Assembly (NCBI GenBank): GCA_028023455.1
Contig: JAQFVV010012531.1
Location: forward strand, 930,001 to 994,000
Length of the DNA: 64,000 bases
Direction of reading: 5' to 3'
DNA from: Epiperipatus broadwayi
Lineage: Eukaryota > Onychophora > Udeonychophora > Euonychophora > Peripatidae
Shown here: piece after piece, positions 46,936 through 57,987 of the stretch
How the letters are laid out: each line of letters starts with the position of its first letter
How positions within the stretch are numbered: position 1 is the stretch's first letter
Made by a program: the position numbers and the translations under genes
Notes under the pieces: model-generated
Database searches by the model: none
Told to the model about the DNA's origin: nothing
Seen by the model: only the letters and a program-made list of their open reading frames with translations

Positions 46936-47110
46936 ACTCATGGCATAGTGGTAGCACATCCATCTACTACACTTCAGACTTGGATTTGAATCCAGACTAA
47001 GTAAAACTTGAAAAAAAAAATCAAATTCCAATCAGACTTACAATTTTTCTTTAAAATAGTCATAGCTATCTCTGTCAACCCTTCAATATTGACTAATAAA
47101 TGGATATCTA
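46936..47110 (+). repeat. tRNA-derived SINE
   Basis: CATGGCATAGTGGTAGCAC (A box), about 25 nt, GGATTTGAATCCAGACTAAG (B box), an A10 run at 47011, then a body segment with ATAGTCATAGCTATCTCTGT that also occurs, diverged, at 41810. The acceptor region is not well paired, as usual in SINEs. Confidence 0.55.
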
Positions 47111-47500
47111 CTTATTTTTAGCTAAAAATAAAACAAGAATGGAAAAGCAATCCACCAACTAGCATTTAATTTCTAAATTCTTCTCCAGATTAAATTCATT
47201 TTTATCAAAATTTAAAATTATGCTGGAGAAAAGACTAGAATTAGTTATCTTGATTTGTCTTTATATTTAGCTCTGTACAGATCACAGACACAGAAACAAA
47301 CTTTTACTTACTATTGACTGACTATTCAACTCGTTGAGATGAAAAAGAAGGATGATTTAATTTCAATCAAAGTTGCTTAACTTTAAATTAAGACTGACCA
47401 AAAATTGGATAATTGAATGTATTTTCTATATGGTTTGTTGCTCAAGGATCATATAACATTTAAGTGGTCAAAGTTGAAATTTATATATATATATCACAAT
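47111..47500. other. AT-rich intergenic DNA
   Basis: No gene or repeat recognised. Confidence 0.45.
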
Positions 47501-47834
47501 ATTAGTTAACCGGCTGCAGAAAGGAGTTTGCTATTAACTGAAAGGAGACCCTTTGATCCCTCTTGGAGGCCTTAAAGGAACCGAGCAGGGCAAATTCCTA
47601 ATGTCCACTCCATACGTTCTTGTCGTTGCAGCTATTACTATGTTATTATTCATATAGTATACGAACATGGATGGGCTGCTCACCAACACGCATTAGCCAG
47701 TGTGGTGAGTTTATTGGCTTTTTACCTCTGAGTTTAAGATCGAGAAACACCATGGTCTTTCTTCTCAGTGCCTGATAAGGCAGAATGAATGTTTGTGTAA
47801 ATGATAAATATTTTTCCAATACATATATACAATT

Positions 47835-48404
47835 ATGACAGACAAAAATAAAGCATGGCCCTTATTCCCAGGAGGCTGTAAAGTCACCAACCAAGGCAGC
47901 GGTTGGTGGCCGAAGGCGGAGGGTGCTAAGAATCCCCTGATTGCGGACCCAGGCTGCCATTTGATGATGACTTTTTATTTAGGTACTTACAACTGCAGAT
48001 CACTTTCAAGTGAAGGAAGATTGCAAGAATTAGAAGAAGAACTCTCTTATATTAAATGGGACATTATTGGACTTTGTGAAGTTAGAAGAAAAGGTGAAGA
48101 GACAATTGATTTAAAAAGTGGACATATACTCTATTATAAAGGCACAAATATTGGAAATACAAGTGGAGTAGGATTCATTATAAATAAAAAGTGGAAGAAC
48201 AATATTGTGGAGATTGATGGTGTATCGGACAGAGTGGCAAGATTAGTTATACAACTTAATAGCAGATACCAAATGCAGATAATTCAGGTTTATGCCCCAA
48301 CAAGTTCTCATAGTGATGAAGTAGTAGAAGATTTTTATATGGATGTACAAAAGGCTTTTGATCAGAGTAAACAACATTTTAAAAATTGTTATGGGAGACT
48401 TTAA
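47835..48404 (+). pseudogene. RTE LINE ORF, endonuclease N-terminal part (frame 1 of 2)
   Basis: EEP (APE-like) endonuclease. LGTYNCRSLSSEG has the first-strand Asn; DIIGLCEVRRKGEE has the metal-binding Glu; TSGVGFIINKKWKN and IQVYAPTSSHSDE are the usual internal strands. An additional 45-residue leader (MTDKNKAWPLFPGGCKV...) precedes the domain; whether it is translated is unclear, and the Met-Met at about residue 44 is an alternative start. The frame goes wrong at an A5 run near 48385, where one extra A throws translation into CYGRL-stop. Confidence 0.85.
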
Positions 48405-50745
48405 TGCTAGAATTGGTAAACAAATGAAAGATGAAAGTGCTGTAGGTAATTTTGGTTATGGTAATAGAAATGAGAGAGGACATAGACTTGTGGAGTTTGC
48501 AGAAAAAGAAAAACTTTATATTATGAATTCTTTTTTTGAGAAAAATGTTAAAAGGAAATGGACATGGAAGCATCCAAATGAAGGTACAGCAGAATTGGAT
48601 TATATTTTGACTAACAGGAAATACATATTTCAAGATTGTAATGTTCTTAATAAATTTAACACAGGAAGTGATCATCGATTAGTAAGGTGTAAGATACGTG
48701 TTAATGTGAAACTAGAGAGACAAAAATTATTAAGAAAAACAATATTTACAGTTGATATTCCTAATCTTCAGAAACATTCTAATGAATTTAAATTAGAACT
48801 TACAAATCGGTTTCAAGTATTAGTAGATTTTGAACATGATTCAGATTTGAATGAAATTAATATGAAAATAACTGATACACTTTTAAAAACTGCAACAAAA
48901 ATAGCTGGTAGAAAAAAGCAGCAATTGACCAATAAAATTTCTACTGAGACTAGAGAATTTATGAAGAAAAGAAGGAATATGAAGATATACAAAAATGATG
49001 CATTAAAAAGAATTGAATATCTCGAATTTTGTAAAATGGTGCGGAAAAGAGTTGAAAATGATATAAGAAAGTATAACTGTGAACTAGCAAGGAAAGCTGT
49101 AGAAGAAAATAAAAGTCTTAAGAATGTAAAACAACATATTGGTATTGGTAGGAAATTTATATCTGCAATAAGAAAAAAAGAGGGAATTGTTACTAAAAAG
49201 AGAGATGACATCATGAAATTGGTAGAAGATTTTTATCAAGAATTATATAGTAATAAAGAACAAGTACCTCCTATATCTATTACATCTTCCGAATTGCCCA
49301 GAATTTTAAATGAAGAAGTGAGATACGCAATTAAATGTATGAAGAAAGGAAAGGCTCCAGGTAATGATGGAATTATAATTGATATATTAAAAGAAGCAGG
49401 TGAAGAAATAGAAAATTTTTTAGCAAAGTTATATACCAAATGTCTAAATGATAAAGATGTACCGGATGATTGGAAGAATGCAGTAATAATATTAATATTT
49501 AAAAAAGGTGATAAAGAAGATATTAGAAATTACAGACCTATCAGCCTTTTATCAGTTTTATATAAAATTTTTACCAAGATAATTACAACTCGTCTACAGA
49601 GAACATTGGATTTCCACCAACCAAGAGAACAAGCTGGATTTAAAAGTGGTTTTAGTACAGTAGATCATATCCAGGTGTTGAGAGAAGTTATAGAAAGGAC
49701 GAATGAATATGAGTTGTCATTATGTTTTGGATTTGTAGATTATGAAAAGGCATTTGATTCTATAAACATTTCTTCAGTGATTAAAGCATTGGATCATCAA
49801 GGTATAGATCCAGGATATTGTCATATTTTGAAGAATATTTATAAAAATGCAACAGCAACAATTAGATTACATAATGATACTGGGAAAGTCAACATTGAGA
49901 AAGGTGTAAGACAAGGTGACTCCATATCTCCAAAACTTTTTACAGCAGTGCTGCAAGAAGTATTTTGTGGATTAAAATGGGAAACTAAAGGAGTGAAAGT
50001 AAATGGAGATTATTTAAGTCATTTAGATTTCGCAGATGATGTAGTTGTTTTTGCAAATAATGCTTCAGAGCTGCAGGATATGTTGCAGGAATTATCAGAT
50101 GAAAGTAGGAAAGTAGGACTAAAGATAAATGTTAAAAAGACTAAAGTAATGTTTAATCGATTTGCTCAAAATATGAAAATAAAGATTGATTATGATGAAT
50201 TAGAAGAAGTTAACAGTTACAAATACCTTGGTCAGATTATTAATACAGATGGAAACATAATGGAAGAAATTAATCATAGAATTAAACTTGGTTGGAGTGC
50301 TTTTGGTAGAAATAACTTGATACTAAAAGGAAATATGCCTATGTGTTTGAAAAGGAAGGTTTTTAACAAATGTGTTTTACCAGTTCTTACTTATGGATCT
50401 GAGACTTGGACACTTAATAGAAGAGCAATACAGAGACTTCAGACCACTCAAAGAAGTATGGAGAGATGCATGTTGGGAGTAACAAGAAGAGATCGAAAAC
50501 GCAATGTATGGGTAAGAGAACAAACAGGTGTTACTGACCTCATTGAAAAAATTAAAAGATTGAAGTGGAGTTGGGCTGGACATATTGCTAGAAGAGATGA
50601 TAATAGATGGACAATTGAAATTTTAAACTGGATTCCAAGAGATTGTAAAAGACCCAGAAAGAGACCACATGTGAGATGGATGGATGAAATAAGAAAGTGT
50701 GCAGGGGTGATGTGGAGAAGAGAAGCTAAAGATCGGAAAAGATGA
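48385..50745 (+). pseudogene. RTE LINE ORF, rest of endonuclease plus reverse transcriptase (frame 2 of 2)
   Basis: Picks up in the next frame at IVMGDFNARIGK and SDHRLVRCKI, the last two endonuclease motifs. The RT follows: KGKAPGNDGIIIDILKEA (fingers), YRPISLLSVLYKIFTKII, FVDYEKAFDSI (motif A, catalytic Asp), GVRQGDSISPKLFT (motif B), HLDFADDVVVFANN (motif C, FADD at 50029-50040) and YKYLGQIIN (thumb). The C-terminal region has YGSETWTLNRRAIQRLQ and WAGHIARRDDNRWTIEIL, standard for RTE proteins. All catalytic residues are present. It ends early at DRKR-stop because about 18 bp present in the 28-kb copy are deleted. Apart from the frameshift it reads as one 970-residue protein. Confidence 0.92.
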
Positions 50746-50803
50746 GATCTTCATCTGAAGTGGATTGATAATGGTTGATAATGATGATGATGATTAGTTA
50801 ACC

Positions 50804-51484
50804 AGGGAATCTTTGGATTTTCAGTTACCCACTCTCACAAGAGAACTAATTTGATAAATTCTTATCTAAAAATTTAATCAGTTACTTTAAATTTCTTGAG
50901 TTTTACACTAGACTTGTATCCTAGCAATATTTATGTTCGACAAATCCAGTAATCCTTTCAATCATTATATAAAAAAGTAATATTTTTTCTTTATATATAT
51001 AAAATTATATTTTAAAAAATCGGAATTCTATTAAAATATATAATTTTTTTTTTCTAAAGTAATATAGAATTTTTATTTATTAGATAATTTAATATCTTTT
51101 TTCAAAATATACTTTTAATTGACTTATACAAAATTCATACGAAGACAAAAAAAAAAAATTTAGCCGCAATCTAATCTCCATTTAAATATCTAAAAGTTAT
51201 TACTGCATTATATATATATAGCCCAAAATCACAATATCCGGGCTTAGCAATTGTTTGACTTTTTTAAAAAAATAAAACATTGTACTCGGTTGTTAATTTT
51301 TCCATAATTAATTTCTGGAAATAAGTTAACTCATCTTTAATAGAAATGATTACGATTATTATCCCACAATTCTACATATCATACTGTGGTAATATAATTT
51401 TAATTTTACCAGTGCAAGATAAGAGCTATCCTCCCTTGAGAAACAAGAAAAAAAGAAAACATTAAAACAAATTAATTAACGTTG
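50804..51484. other. AT-rich intergenic DNA
   Basis: No gene or repeat recognised. Confidence 0.5.
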
Positions 51485-51640
51485 GGTGTTAAACCACTAA
51501 ACATCACATTATTAACATCTCTTATGCTAGCACATAACTGTTATTAAACAGGCAAAACTCTCCATACATTGATTACTAGCACAGGATGGCACTAATGTAT
51601 GGAGAGTTTTGCCTGTTTAATAACGTTGAAGGATGAGAGT
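51485..51640. repeat. Family B end arranged as a perfect 30-bp hairpin
   Basis: Arms 51541-51570 and 51594-51623 (TTATTAAACAGGCAAAACTC...) are exact reverse complements around a 23-nt loop. The arms contain the family B terminal motif AAAACTCTCCATACA, preceded by the family's GTTAAACCACTAAACATCAC block. Confidence 0.85.
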
Positions 51641-52404
51641 TTTTGTTTTTTCTCTTTTATTCATGATCTACCTAAACATAGTTACATATCTATTTACTAA
51701 ACAATAATTGATTTATTAGCTAGAAGTTAGCATGGTCTAGCTACCTGAAAAAAAATCCACTTATTCAAACCCTAGGTTAAAAACACAGAAGATAGATATC
51801 ATAAACAAACACTACAATCTTTATATATTAACTTTCAACTAAATTTAAAACCTGTACCTAGGTTAATGATACAGCAATTTTTAGTCTAATAACATATAGT
51901 TATTTAAAAAGATAGCAAACATCATTTAAGTTGTACAGATGTACATTTGTGGATTAAACCAGGATAACATATAATGGATAATTAATGAAAGATGATGAAC
52001 TTGTTTGAAATATAACTAATGATACTGGTTTGTCAGAAATTCTTCGTGGAATTTATTTGTTTAAAGTGGGCTATATTAAACTGAAATTTATATTTATGTA
52101 TGTGTATGCAAATGCCGTATGTATATATAATTTTTTCTTATTTTCTTGTATATTTAATTGCTTATTATAGCACTGTATTGGCTGATAACATCACCTGCTA
52201 TCTCGTAGATAATACAGGTTGAGTAGTAGTATACCATATAGATAGAGACATCAGTTATAAAATACATATTGCTTATCATCTATCTCATAGCTTAGTTCTA
52301 AATCATTTTATTTAGTTTAAAAAAGTTCAAATTAATAAATGGGAGAGGGTGAATAATTCAATACGATTTGATTTTTTTGTTAAATATAATTTTATAAATT
52401 TTTT
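51641..52404. other. AT-rich intergenic DNA
   Basis: No gene. Around 51735-51775 there is a weak SINE-like stretch (AGCATGGTCTAGCTACC...). Confidence 0.4.
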
Positions 52405-52500
52405 CATGGAGAGTTGAGGGTTATGTAAAAGTCTGAGTTCGAATCCCTTATATTACATTATATATGCGCAGGTGTGTGTAAGCTTGTACAGTGTATTAAT
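52405..52500 (+). repeat. Family A 3' end
   Basis: GAGAGTTGAGGGTTATGTAA, then AGTCTGAGTTCGAATCCC (clear B box), then the family tail GCGCAGGTGTGTGTAAGC and TGTACAGTGTATTAA. Confidence 0.65.
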
Positions 52501-53437
52501 TTATATAGTCAGGTATTGTAAATTTTAATAATCTTTCTGTATTTTGATAATGTATATCACAGCTGGATCATTTTTTGTATTAACAAAATATACCTCATGC
52601 TGATCATATAAAGTGAATAATGATAATCATAAATTTATTACTAGATTAATACATTTATGACTTCTATCATTGATTAAATGGTTGCTCATGCATATATGTG
52701 GATTTACTGAGGACTTTTTTTACATGGTTAGGAGCATTTATATCTCTGCATCATATTAATGAAAGCAAGACAATATCCTGTACAATTTGGCACAGTAACC
52801 TGATAGCTTGAGTGACAGAAATGTAAATACTGGAATTGAACTTAGAACCTACCATTCCTGAGTCTGTCACTTTGTCATTGCACTGAGCCATGCAGAGTAC
52901 TTAACAAAGATCAAAAAATTTAACATATAGAAATATATAAGAAGATAACCATATAACATATGGGAGTCATTTAAGTGGAATATGTTTGGAACTGTGACAA
53001 ATATTTCATGATCATTTGTAATCATCCCATCTAATTTATTAAAATATATAGTGCTTGAAAAGATTGAAAATAAAAAAAGAGAATGACTAGCATTGACCTG
53101 GATGGATTCCATTATCATAACAATTAATGCACCTTAAAAAATAAATGTATGATGTCATTCTGGGAAAATGCTATTTTATATGATTGTCAAGAGTTGGTAA
53201 CTCTTTGATGGTTCCTAATATTAAGAATAATAATTATATTATATGCTTTAATATGAACCCTGAATGCAATATACTGAAAATAGTAACTGGTGTTTCAAAA
53301 TACCCTAAATTTATTTCACTGAAAAAGTTATCAAATGGAACCATTTGAAGTTTTGAATACTGAAACCAAATAAAGATAATTTATCAAGTGATAAATTTTG
53401 TTACTTTTATCCAAGTATAAATCAAAAAATTAAAAGG
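52501..53437. other. AT-rich DNA with one tRNA-like patch
   Basis: At 52826-52893 the minus strand has CATGGCTCAGTGCAATGAC (A-box-like) and GGTTCTAAGTTCAATTCC (B-box-like): a decayed SINE head. Nothing else recognised. Confidence 0.4.
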
Positions 53438-53588
53438 GGGAACATCATACTGATTTCACAGGAGTTACCTAAGACCATTGGAAAACACATTTTCGATTCA
53501 TAACAGTAGAAAAATAAAAGGTTGGAGTCAGCACAACATAAGGAATGGTATTAAAGGGTCATGGCAATAGGAAGATTGAGAGCCACTG
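53438..53588 (-). mobile_element. hAT miniature element, SPIN-like
   Basis: On the minus strand the element starts at 53588 with CAGTGGCTCTCAATCTTCCT, followed by ATGACCCTTTAATACCATTC, then CTTATGTTGTGCTGACTCCA, then TTCTACTGTTATGAATCG and ATGGTCTTAGGTAACTCCTG. From memory this follows, block by block, non-autonomous hAT families known from vertebrates (SPIN/Charlie-type: CAGTGGTTCTCAACCTTCCT...). The far end is degraded near 53438. No transposase here. Identification is from recalled consensus and needs a database check. Confidence 0.55.
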
Positions 53589-55039
53589 GTCTAAAGGTTA
53601 GTAAAGATATAAAAGAGTATGAACATTTTATCAATAGTAATTCACCATTATTTGCCACCATCTTAGCACAATTTGTTTTTGCACATCAATATTAATGTAT
53701 CATAATCTCTAGTGACATATTTATCTCACTGAGATGTGTGATGCTAAATGTATTTCGAATCAAAAATCCTCAAATAGTAAGATCTAATTCTAATAAAGAA
53801 ATATTAAAATAAATTCAGATAAGGGATTAATAAACTATGCTAGCCTACTATTAAAAATGAGACTAAGTGCCTAATGCTTAATATTTTTAAGTATGTGCCA
53901 CATATTAATAATTGTGAATTGCATAAAATAAAATAACATATTCTTTCATATATATTTTAAAAGGACCTTTTTTATGTATTTTTCTAGATAAATTTCGGTT
54001 ATGATGTAATCAAGCATACAATTATTGCAAAGTGAAGTTGTGACACCTAGTAACAGTATTCGTCTGATTACATTTAAGCCGGAAGTGGGAAAAAACACAG
54101 GCAAACAAATGTTATTACTAGATGGCATACTTTCAGACTGCAATACAGTTTTTAATTGGTAGTTTGTCTGATTACATTATAGCTAAAATTTATTTTAAAA
54201 AATACTCAGAAATCCTGTAAAATTCAATATTTATATCTATAAATCTGTGAAAATTTGCTAATTATATCTATATACATATGTTCCTGGCCTATGTAAAGGC
54301 TGTGGTTTTATTAAATTGGTTGCTTTAACACATTTTATATATAATTAATATAAATTAAATAGAAGATTTTAATATTATATTGAAATGGTATATTTTGTCA
54401 CACATCCCGTTTCACCTATTAAGTCCCATACTAATAATTATTCTATATTTAAACCCCACCAAGTACACATATATTTGCATATAATTATGTATATCTGTGT
54501 ATATTCATATGTTAAATTAAACACAAGTCTATTGTTATATATGTATGGACATCCTTATGTATATGCGAGGGAGCTGTGATGTGAACCTGATTTAATAGCA
54601 TTACAGCATGATCATAATTATAAATCTTTAATTTAATATAATGTATATGTATAAATTTATTCATCATTTGTTCAAACATCGCATATATATGCTCAATTCC
54701 ATGGGTGACCAACATACATATATAACAAAATATTTACACAGAAATTATTTAGTTTTTAAAAATATTAAACAGCTCTTATTAAAAATAACACACCAAAATG
54801 CACCTGTTTTAAAATTGTGTGGAAGTCAAATATAAAATCTTAAAAAAAAAAAAAAAAAATTTTAAAGTATATCTTGGTCAAAACAAACACGATCATGCAG
54901 CAATATTTTCTATTCACTAGGGAGTCACATTTATTTTTTCTAGAATATAAATATTAGCTTTAAAAAATTAACAAAAAATTGTTAAATTTGAAGATTAAAA
55001 ATAAAAATTGTAAGCATGCTAATGGGTTTTATGCTGTAA
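53589..55039. other. AT-rich intergenic DNA
   Basis: No gene. AT microsatellite-like stretches between 54240 and 54760. Short frames lack domains. Confidence 0.5.
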
Positions 55040-55410
55040 AACCTGGCTTGTAGGCAAATATGCCAAGGGGATTAGAAATTTAGTATATAAACTCCCATTT
55101 GTCAGCACTCTAGATCTTTCAGATATTATATAATCTAAGCAGCTGCCAGAGGAAGCTATGTCCATTAAAAATTTGACATTAGTGACCAGAAAGGTCCCAA
55201 CATTGCCATCTTTCTATGGAAGAATGGTGCCCAGCAGCCCATCCTGCAGGCCGCACGGTAATCATCATTGCTGCCAGGATGGAAGAGTTCAATACCACCA
55301 TTTACCAAGAGAAGACATCAAGGAAGAGTAACCAATCCAGAGAAGTTACAATGCCTTCAAATGCTGGACAACAGCCTCTAGAAAAATCAGTAATACTCTT
55401 CAGTGCATAG
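55040..55410 (+). pseudogene. Possible LINE endonuclease start, degenerate
   Basis: A less AT-rich patch. The frame 55216-55410 includes AGRTVIIIAARMEEFNTTIY. Many LINE endonucleases begin with a similar 'R-T-A-I-I-A-A-x-(L/M)-x-x-(F/L)-N-(V/I)-D-I-A-A-L-S-E' stretch; the catalytic part is not preserved here. Weak similarity only. Confidence 0.3.
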
Positions 55411-55838
55411 CTATATAAATCTATTAAATTTATAATAATTCAATCATCTAACTATGAACATTCATAAAGTCATAATTCTTAATTAAATCTTTTTTTAAAA
55501 TAAATTTATAAATGTAACTGTAAAAACTTTCCTATTAATGTAACTTTAAAACAAGTCTCTAAATTGTAATAACTAAATCATTTATTAATTTAAGATTTTC
55601 TATAATCTATGACCATGCCTAATTTCTATTAATTATTTGATTTCATTTTAAATTTATATGCTATGCTATGCCATCATTTCAATGCAGAGGGTAATTAATA
55701 TAAACCTTTAGGGAGAGATGATTAGAAGCTCTCCAGTAAAATGCTTCATTGCTTTTTAGCCAATATAAATCACTGCTCTAAAATCTATTCTCATATATAA
55801 CAACACTCAGCTATGTGTTCACTGTTATATATATAATA
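55411..55838. other. AT-rich intergenic DNA
   Basis: No gene or repeat recognised. Confidence 0.45.
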
Positions 55839-55886
55839 CATATTTTGCAGGTTCATCCGTGTTAAAAACTTTTAATATTAATATAC

Positions 55887-57244
55887 TGTAACATTTATTT
55901 ATATATGTTACAAATATATTGGCATTTGGTAAAAGCTAAAAAAGTAAATTTCGATTTTTTTTTGATTAGTATAAATTTTTGTTAAGAGCGTACAATGAAA
56001 GTTAAATTATTCTTCGATATTTTTTTTTAATTAGTAATAACGTAATTGGAGAGAACAAAAAAGAATTCCAAAAGCAAGTAAAAAGATAAGCTAAAAGAAA
56101 AATATTTCTAGCTAATTAAACATGGCCGAAAACTTGATAAGAAAATAGAGACTTTAGTGCCTAAAATTTTAAAAAACTGTATAAGATTAGAAAGGCATGG
56201 TACGAGCATGCGCAGAAGCCCTAAAACTGGATATAAAAAGGAGGGATCCGGTTGAAGGAGCGTCTTGTTCGTTTTATTTCGCTAGTTGGTCTTGGATAAC
56301 ATTTAATATGTCCAAGATCACTCGTCACCGAAGGAATTCGGCAATGTCGCAGTGAACCGGAGCCCCTGAAAACATCAGACCTAATGATGTACACCAGGAA
56401 AAGCCTTCGTGACCAACTGGGAAATGGACCACAAGAACAAGCAAGAACCAAACGGCCGAGCTCATTATTACAAAAAAACTATGCATAGTTAGCTACAACC
56501 TTCGTGAATTCACAAAGCTTACCGGTAAGTTAAGAATAATAATCCTGATTGTGACCAAGTTAACTAGTTAAAAACTACTCGTGAAAATATAGCTATAAAA
56601 AGAATCCCGATAGTGACTTTATATTTCTATATGAGAGACTCTTAATTAACCAAGAACTTTTTGCTTATTTTAAATGATATTGATATTTTCTGTATATTTT
56701 CCACCTAGATTACAATATTTAACCTAGAAATGTTTTATTTTGTTAGAATAAAAGAGATTATATTTTTATCAACATCTTTTTTATTGTGCGTTATTAATAG
56801 AAGTTATTATTTTTGTTATTAGATTTATTTTAGTGAAATAGGATTTAAGTGTAAGTTACCTTTGCCAATATGTTTCAATACGCCAGGGCTAACAATCGTA
56901 AAAAAAATCATTAATTCTCATTACGGTAGAATTACCGTACAAAATAAAAATATTATAAAAGGATCTTTTTATTTTTCTTCGTTTTACAATTTGCGAGAGG
57001 TGCTGGCGGCATATTTCAGCGGATTCTTAGGAATCCTGGCGCCCATAGGAAATAAAATTAAAAGTTGATTTTTGTCAATAGCACAACTTCGTAACAATTA
57101 ATAGGCTGGAGTTGATCAGGAAAAATAGCTGTGTTAAGAATAGAAATACAACTTTCTTTTTTTTTCCTTGATACAGCTTGATCAACTCACGCTCAAATAT
57201 ACATTTGGGGCGTATAGTGGTCTAGTAAAACGGTAAACGATACA
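55887..57244 (+). repeat. 5' LTR of the non-coding element
   Basis: 1358 bp; starts TGTAACAT and within 26 bases returns with ATGTTACA (terminal hairpin); ends GATACA. TATAAAAA at 56232-56239 and AATAAA at 56747-56752 mark a likely promoter and poly(A) site. Confidence 0.93.
56232..56239 (+). promoter_or_regulatory. TATA box of the 5' LTR
   Basis: TATAAAAA within GGATATAAAAAGGAGGG, followed about 30 bp later by a TTGTTCG-type initiator region. Repeated at 58332-58339 in the 3' LTR. Confidence 0.55.
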
Positions 57245-57245
57245 A

Positions 57246-57268
57246 TGGCGACCCAACTCGGGCTTCGA
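57246..57268 (+). promoter_or_regulatory. Primer-binding site
   Basis: TGGCGACCCAACTCGGGCTT starts two bases after the LTR end. It is shaped like the complement of a tRNA 3' end (…CGCCA with a TTCGAAGCCC-type T arm). I cannot name the tRNA with confidence. Confidence 0.7.
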
Positions 57269-57987
57269 TTTAAAAACCACGACCTGAGAAAATCTAAAAA
57301 CGGCATAAAATTGAGTATTTAATGTCTGTAGCCGGAAAATAAATTATGATTTTTTGAAAAAAAAAAAAAATTATAAGGAAAAAAACTAACTAATTAAACC
57401 CAGATTATTAAAATATGAAAGAAGATATTTTTTTAATATGACTTCCAGAAAAAAAAAATATGTATATTTTTTTTATATATGTCTAAAAAACACGATCGTG
57501 GCTGATGTAGACGTAAGTCACAAGTATTTGACCGGGTAGGCGGTTACTGAAGAGGGGAATAACATAGCCCCGAGTCCTTATCCGCAGTATATGAACATAA
57601 GACCGTCTTTAAATGCTCGTCAGACTATTTCTAGCAGAGATCCCAATAAAGGGGAAGGCGGATCAAGTTGGACCAAGTTGCCACGGGCCTGTAAGACTCA
57701 GAACGATGAGCAACGCTCGTTTGTGCTTATAACTTGGGCTTCTTATTAGTAATAGTACACTAAAGCGGATAGGACACAGATGAATGTTGAAATATTTTCC
57801 ATTCCCGCCGTGTTAGACCTAAAAGTGGGCATTAAAGCCGAACGTCGCTTGTGAATGAGTCTACACAACATATCAGCACGCTACTACACACACAAAAAAA
57901 AAAAAAAATATATGAATTTGAAAAAAACTTAAGAATAAAATTAGTGTAAACCCCTATTTTATTCTCATCTCCTGGCACTGGTGGTAT
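57269..57987 (+). other. Non-coding interior of the LTR element
   Basis: About 720 bp, A-rich for the first 230 bp, then a GC-richer segment (57490-57880) without open frames of useful length. The GC-richer part may hold the packaging signal. No clear polypurine tract is seen before the 3' LTR. Confidence 0.6.

Larger units (their letters stand above)
47512..50792 (+). mobile_element. Near full-length RTE-clade LINE
   Basis: 3.28 kb, flanked by an 11-bp duplication ATTAGTTAACC (47501-47511 and 50793-50803). It has a 320-bp GC-richer 5' leader, an endonuclease-RT coding region of about 2.9 kb and a short tail of ATG/ATGATG repeats typical of RTE elements. Two further copies of the family in the window (26843-27226 and 27854-28797) are 5'-truncated. 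The coding region is broken by one frameshift near 48385 and a small C-terminal deletion near 50740. Confidence 0.92.

Noticed and set aside
48343-48384. Met at 48343 as the start of the RTE protein
   Set aside because: The first 14 residues are out-of-frame sequence that overlaps the endonuclease; true coding enters this frame only after the A5 run.
48379-49439. Minus-strand open frames within the RTE element
   Set aside because: They are shadows of the A-rich RT coding strand, with no motifs.
56221-56451. A 76-codon minus-strand frame repeated at 58321-58551
   Set aside because: It is repeated because it lies in an LTR; there is no domain, and the plus-strand promoter runs through it.
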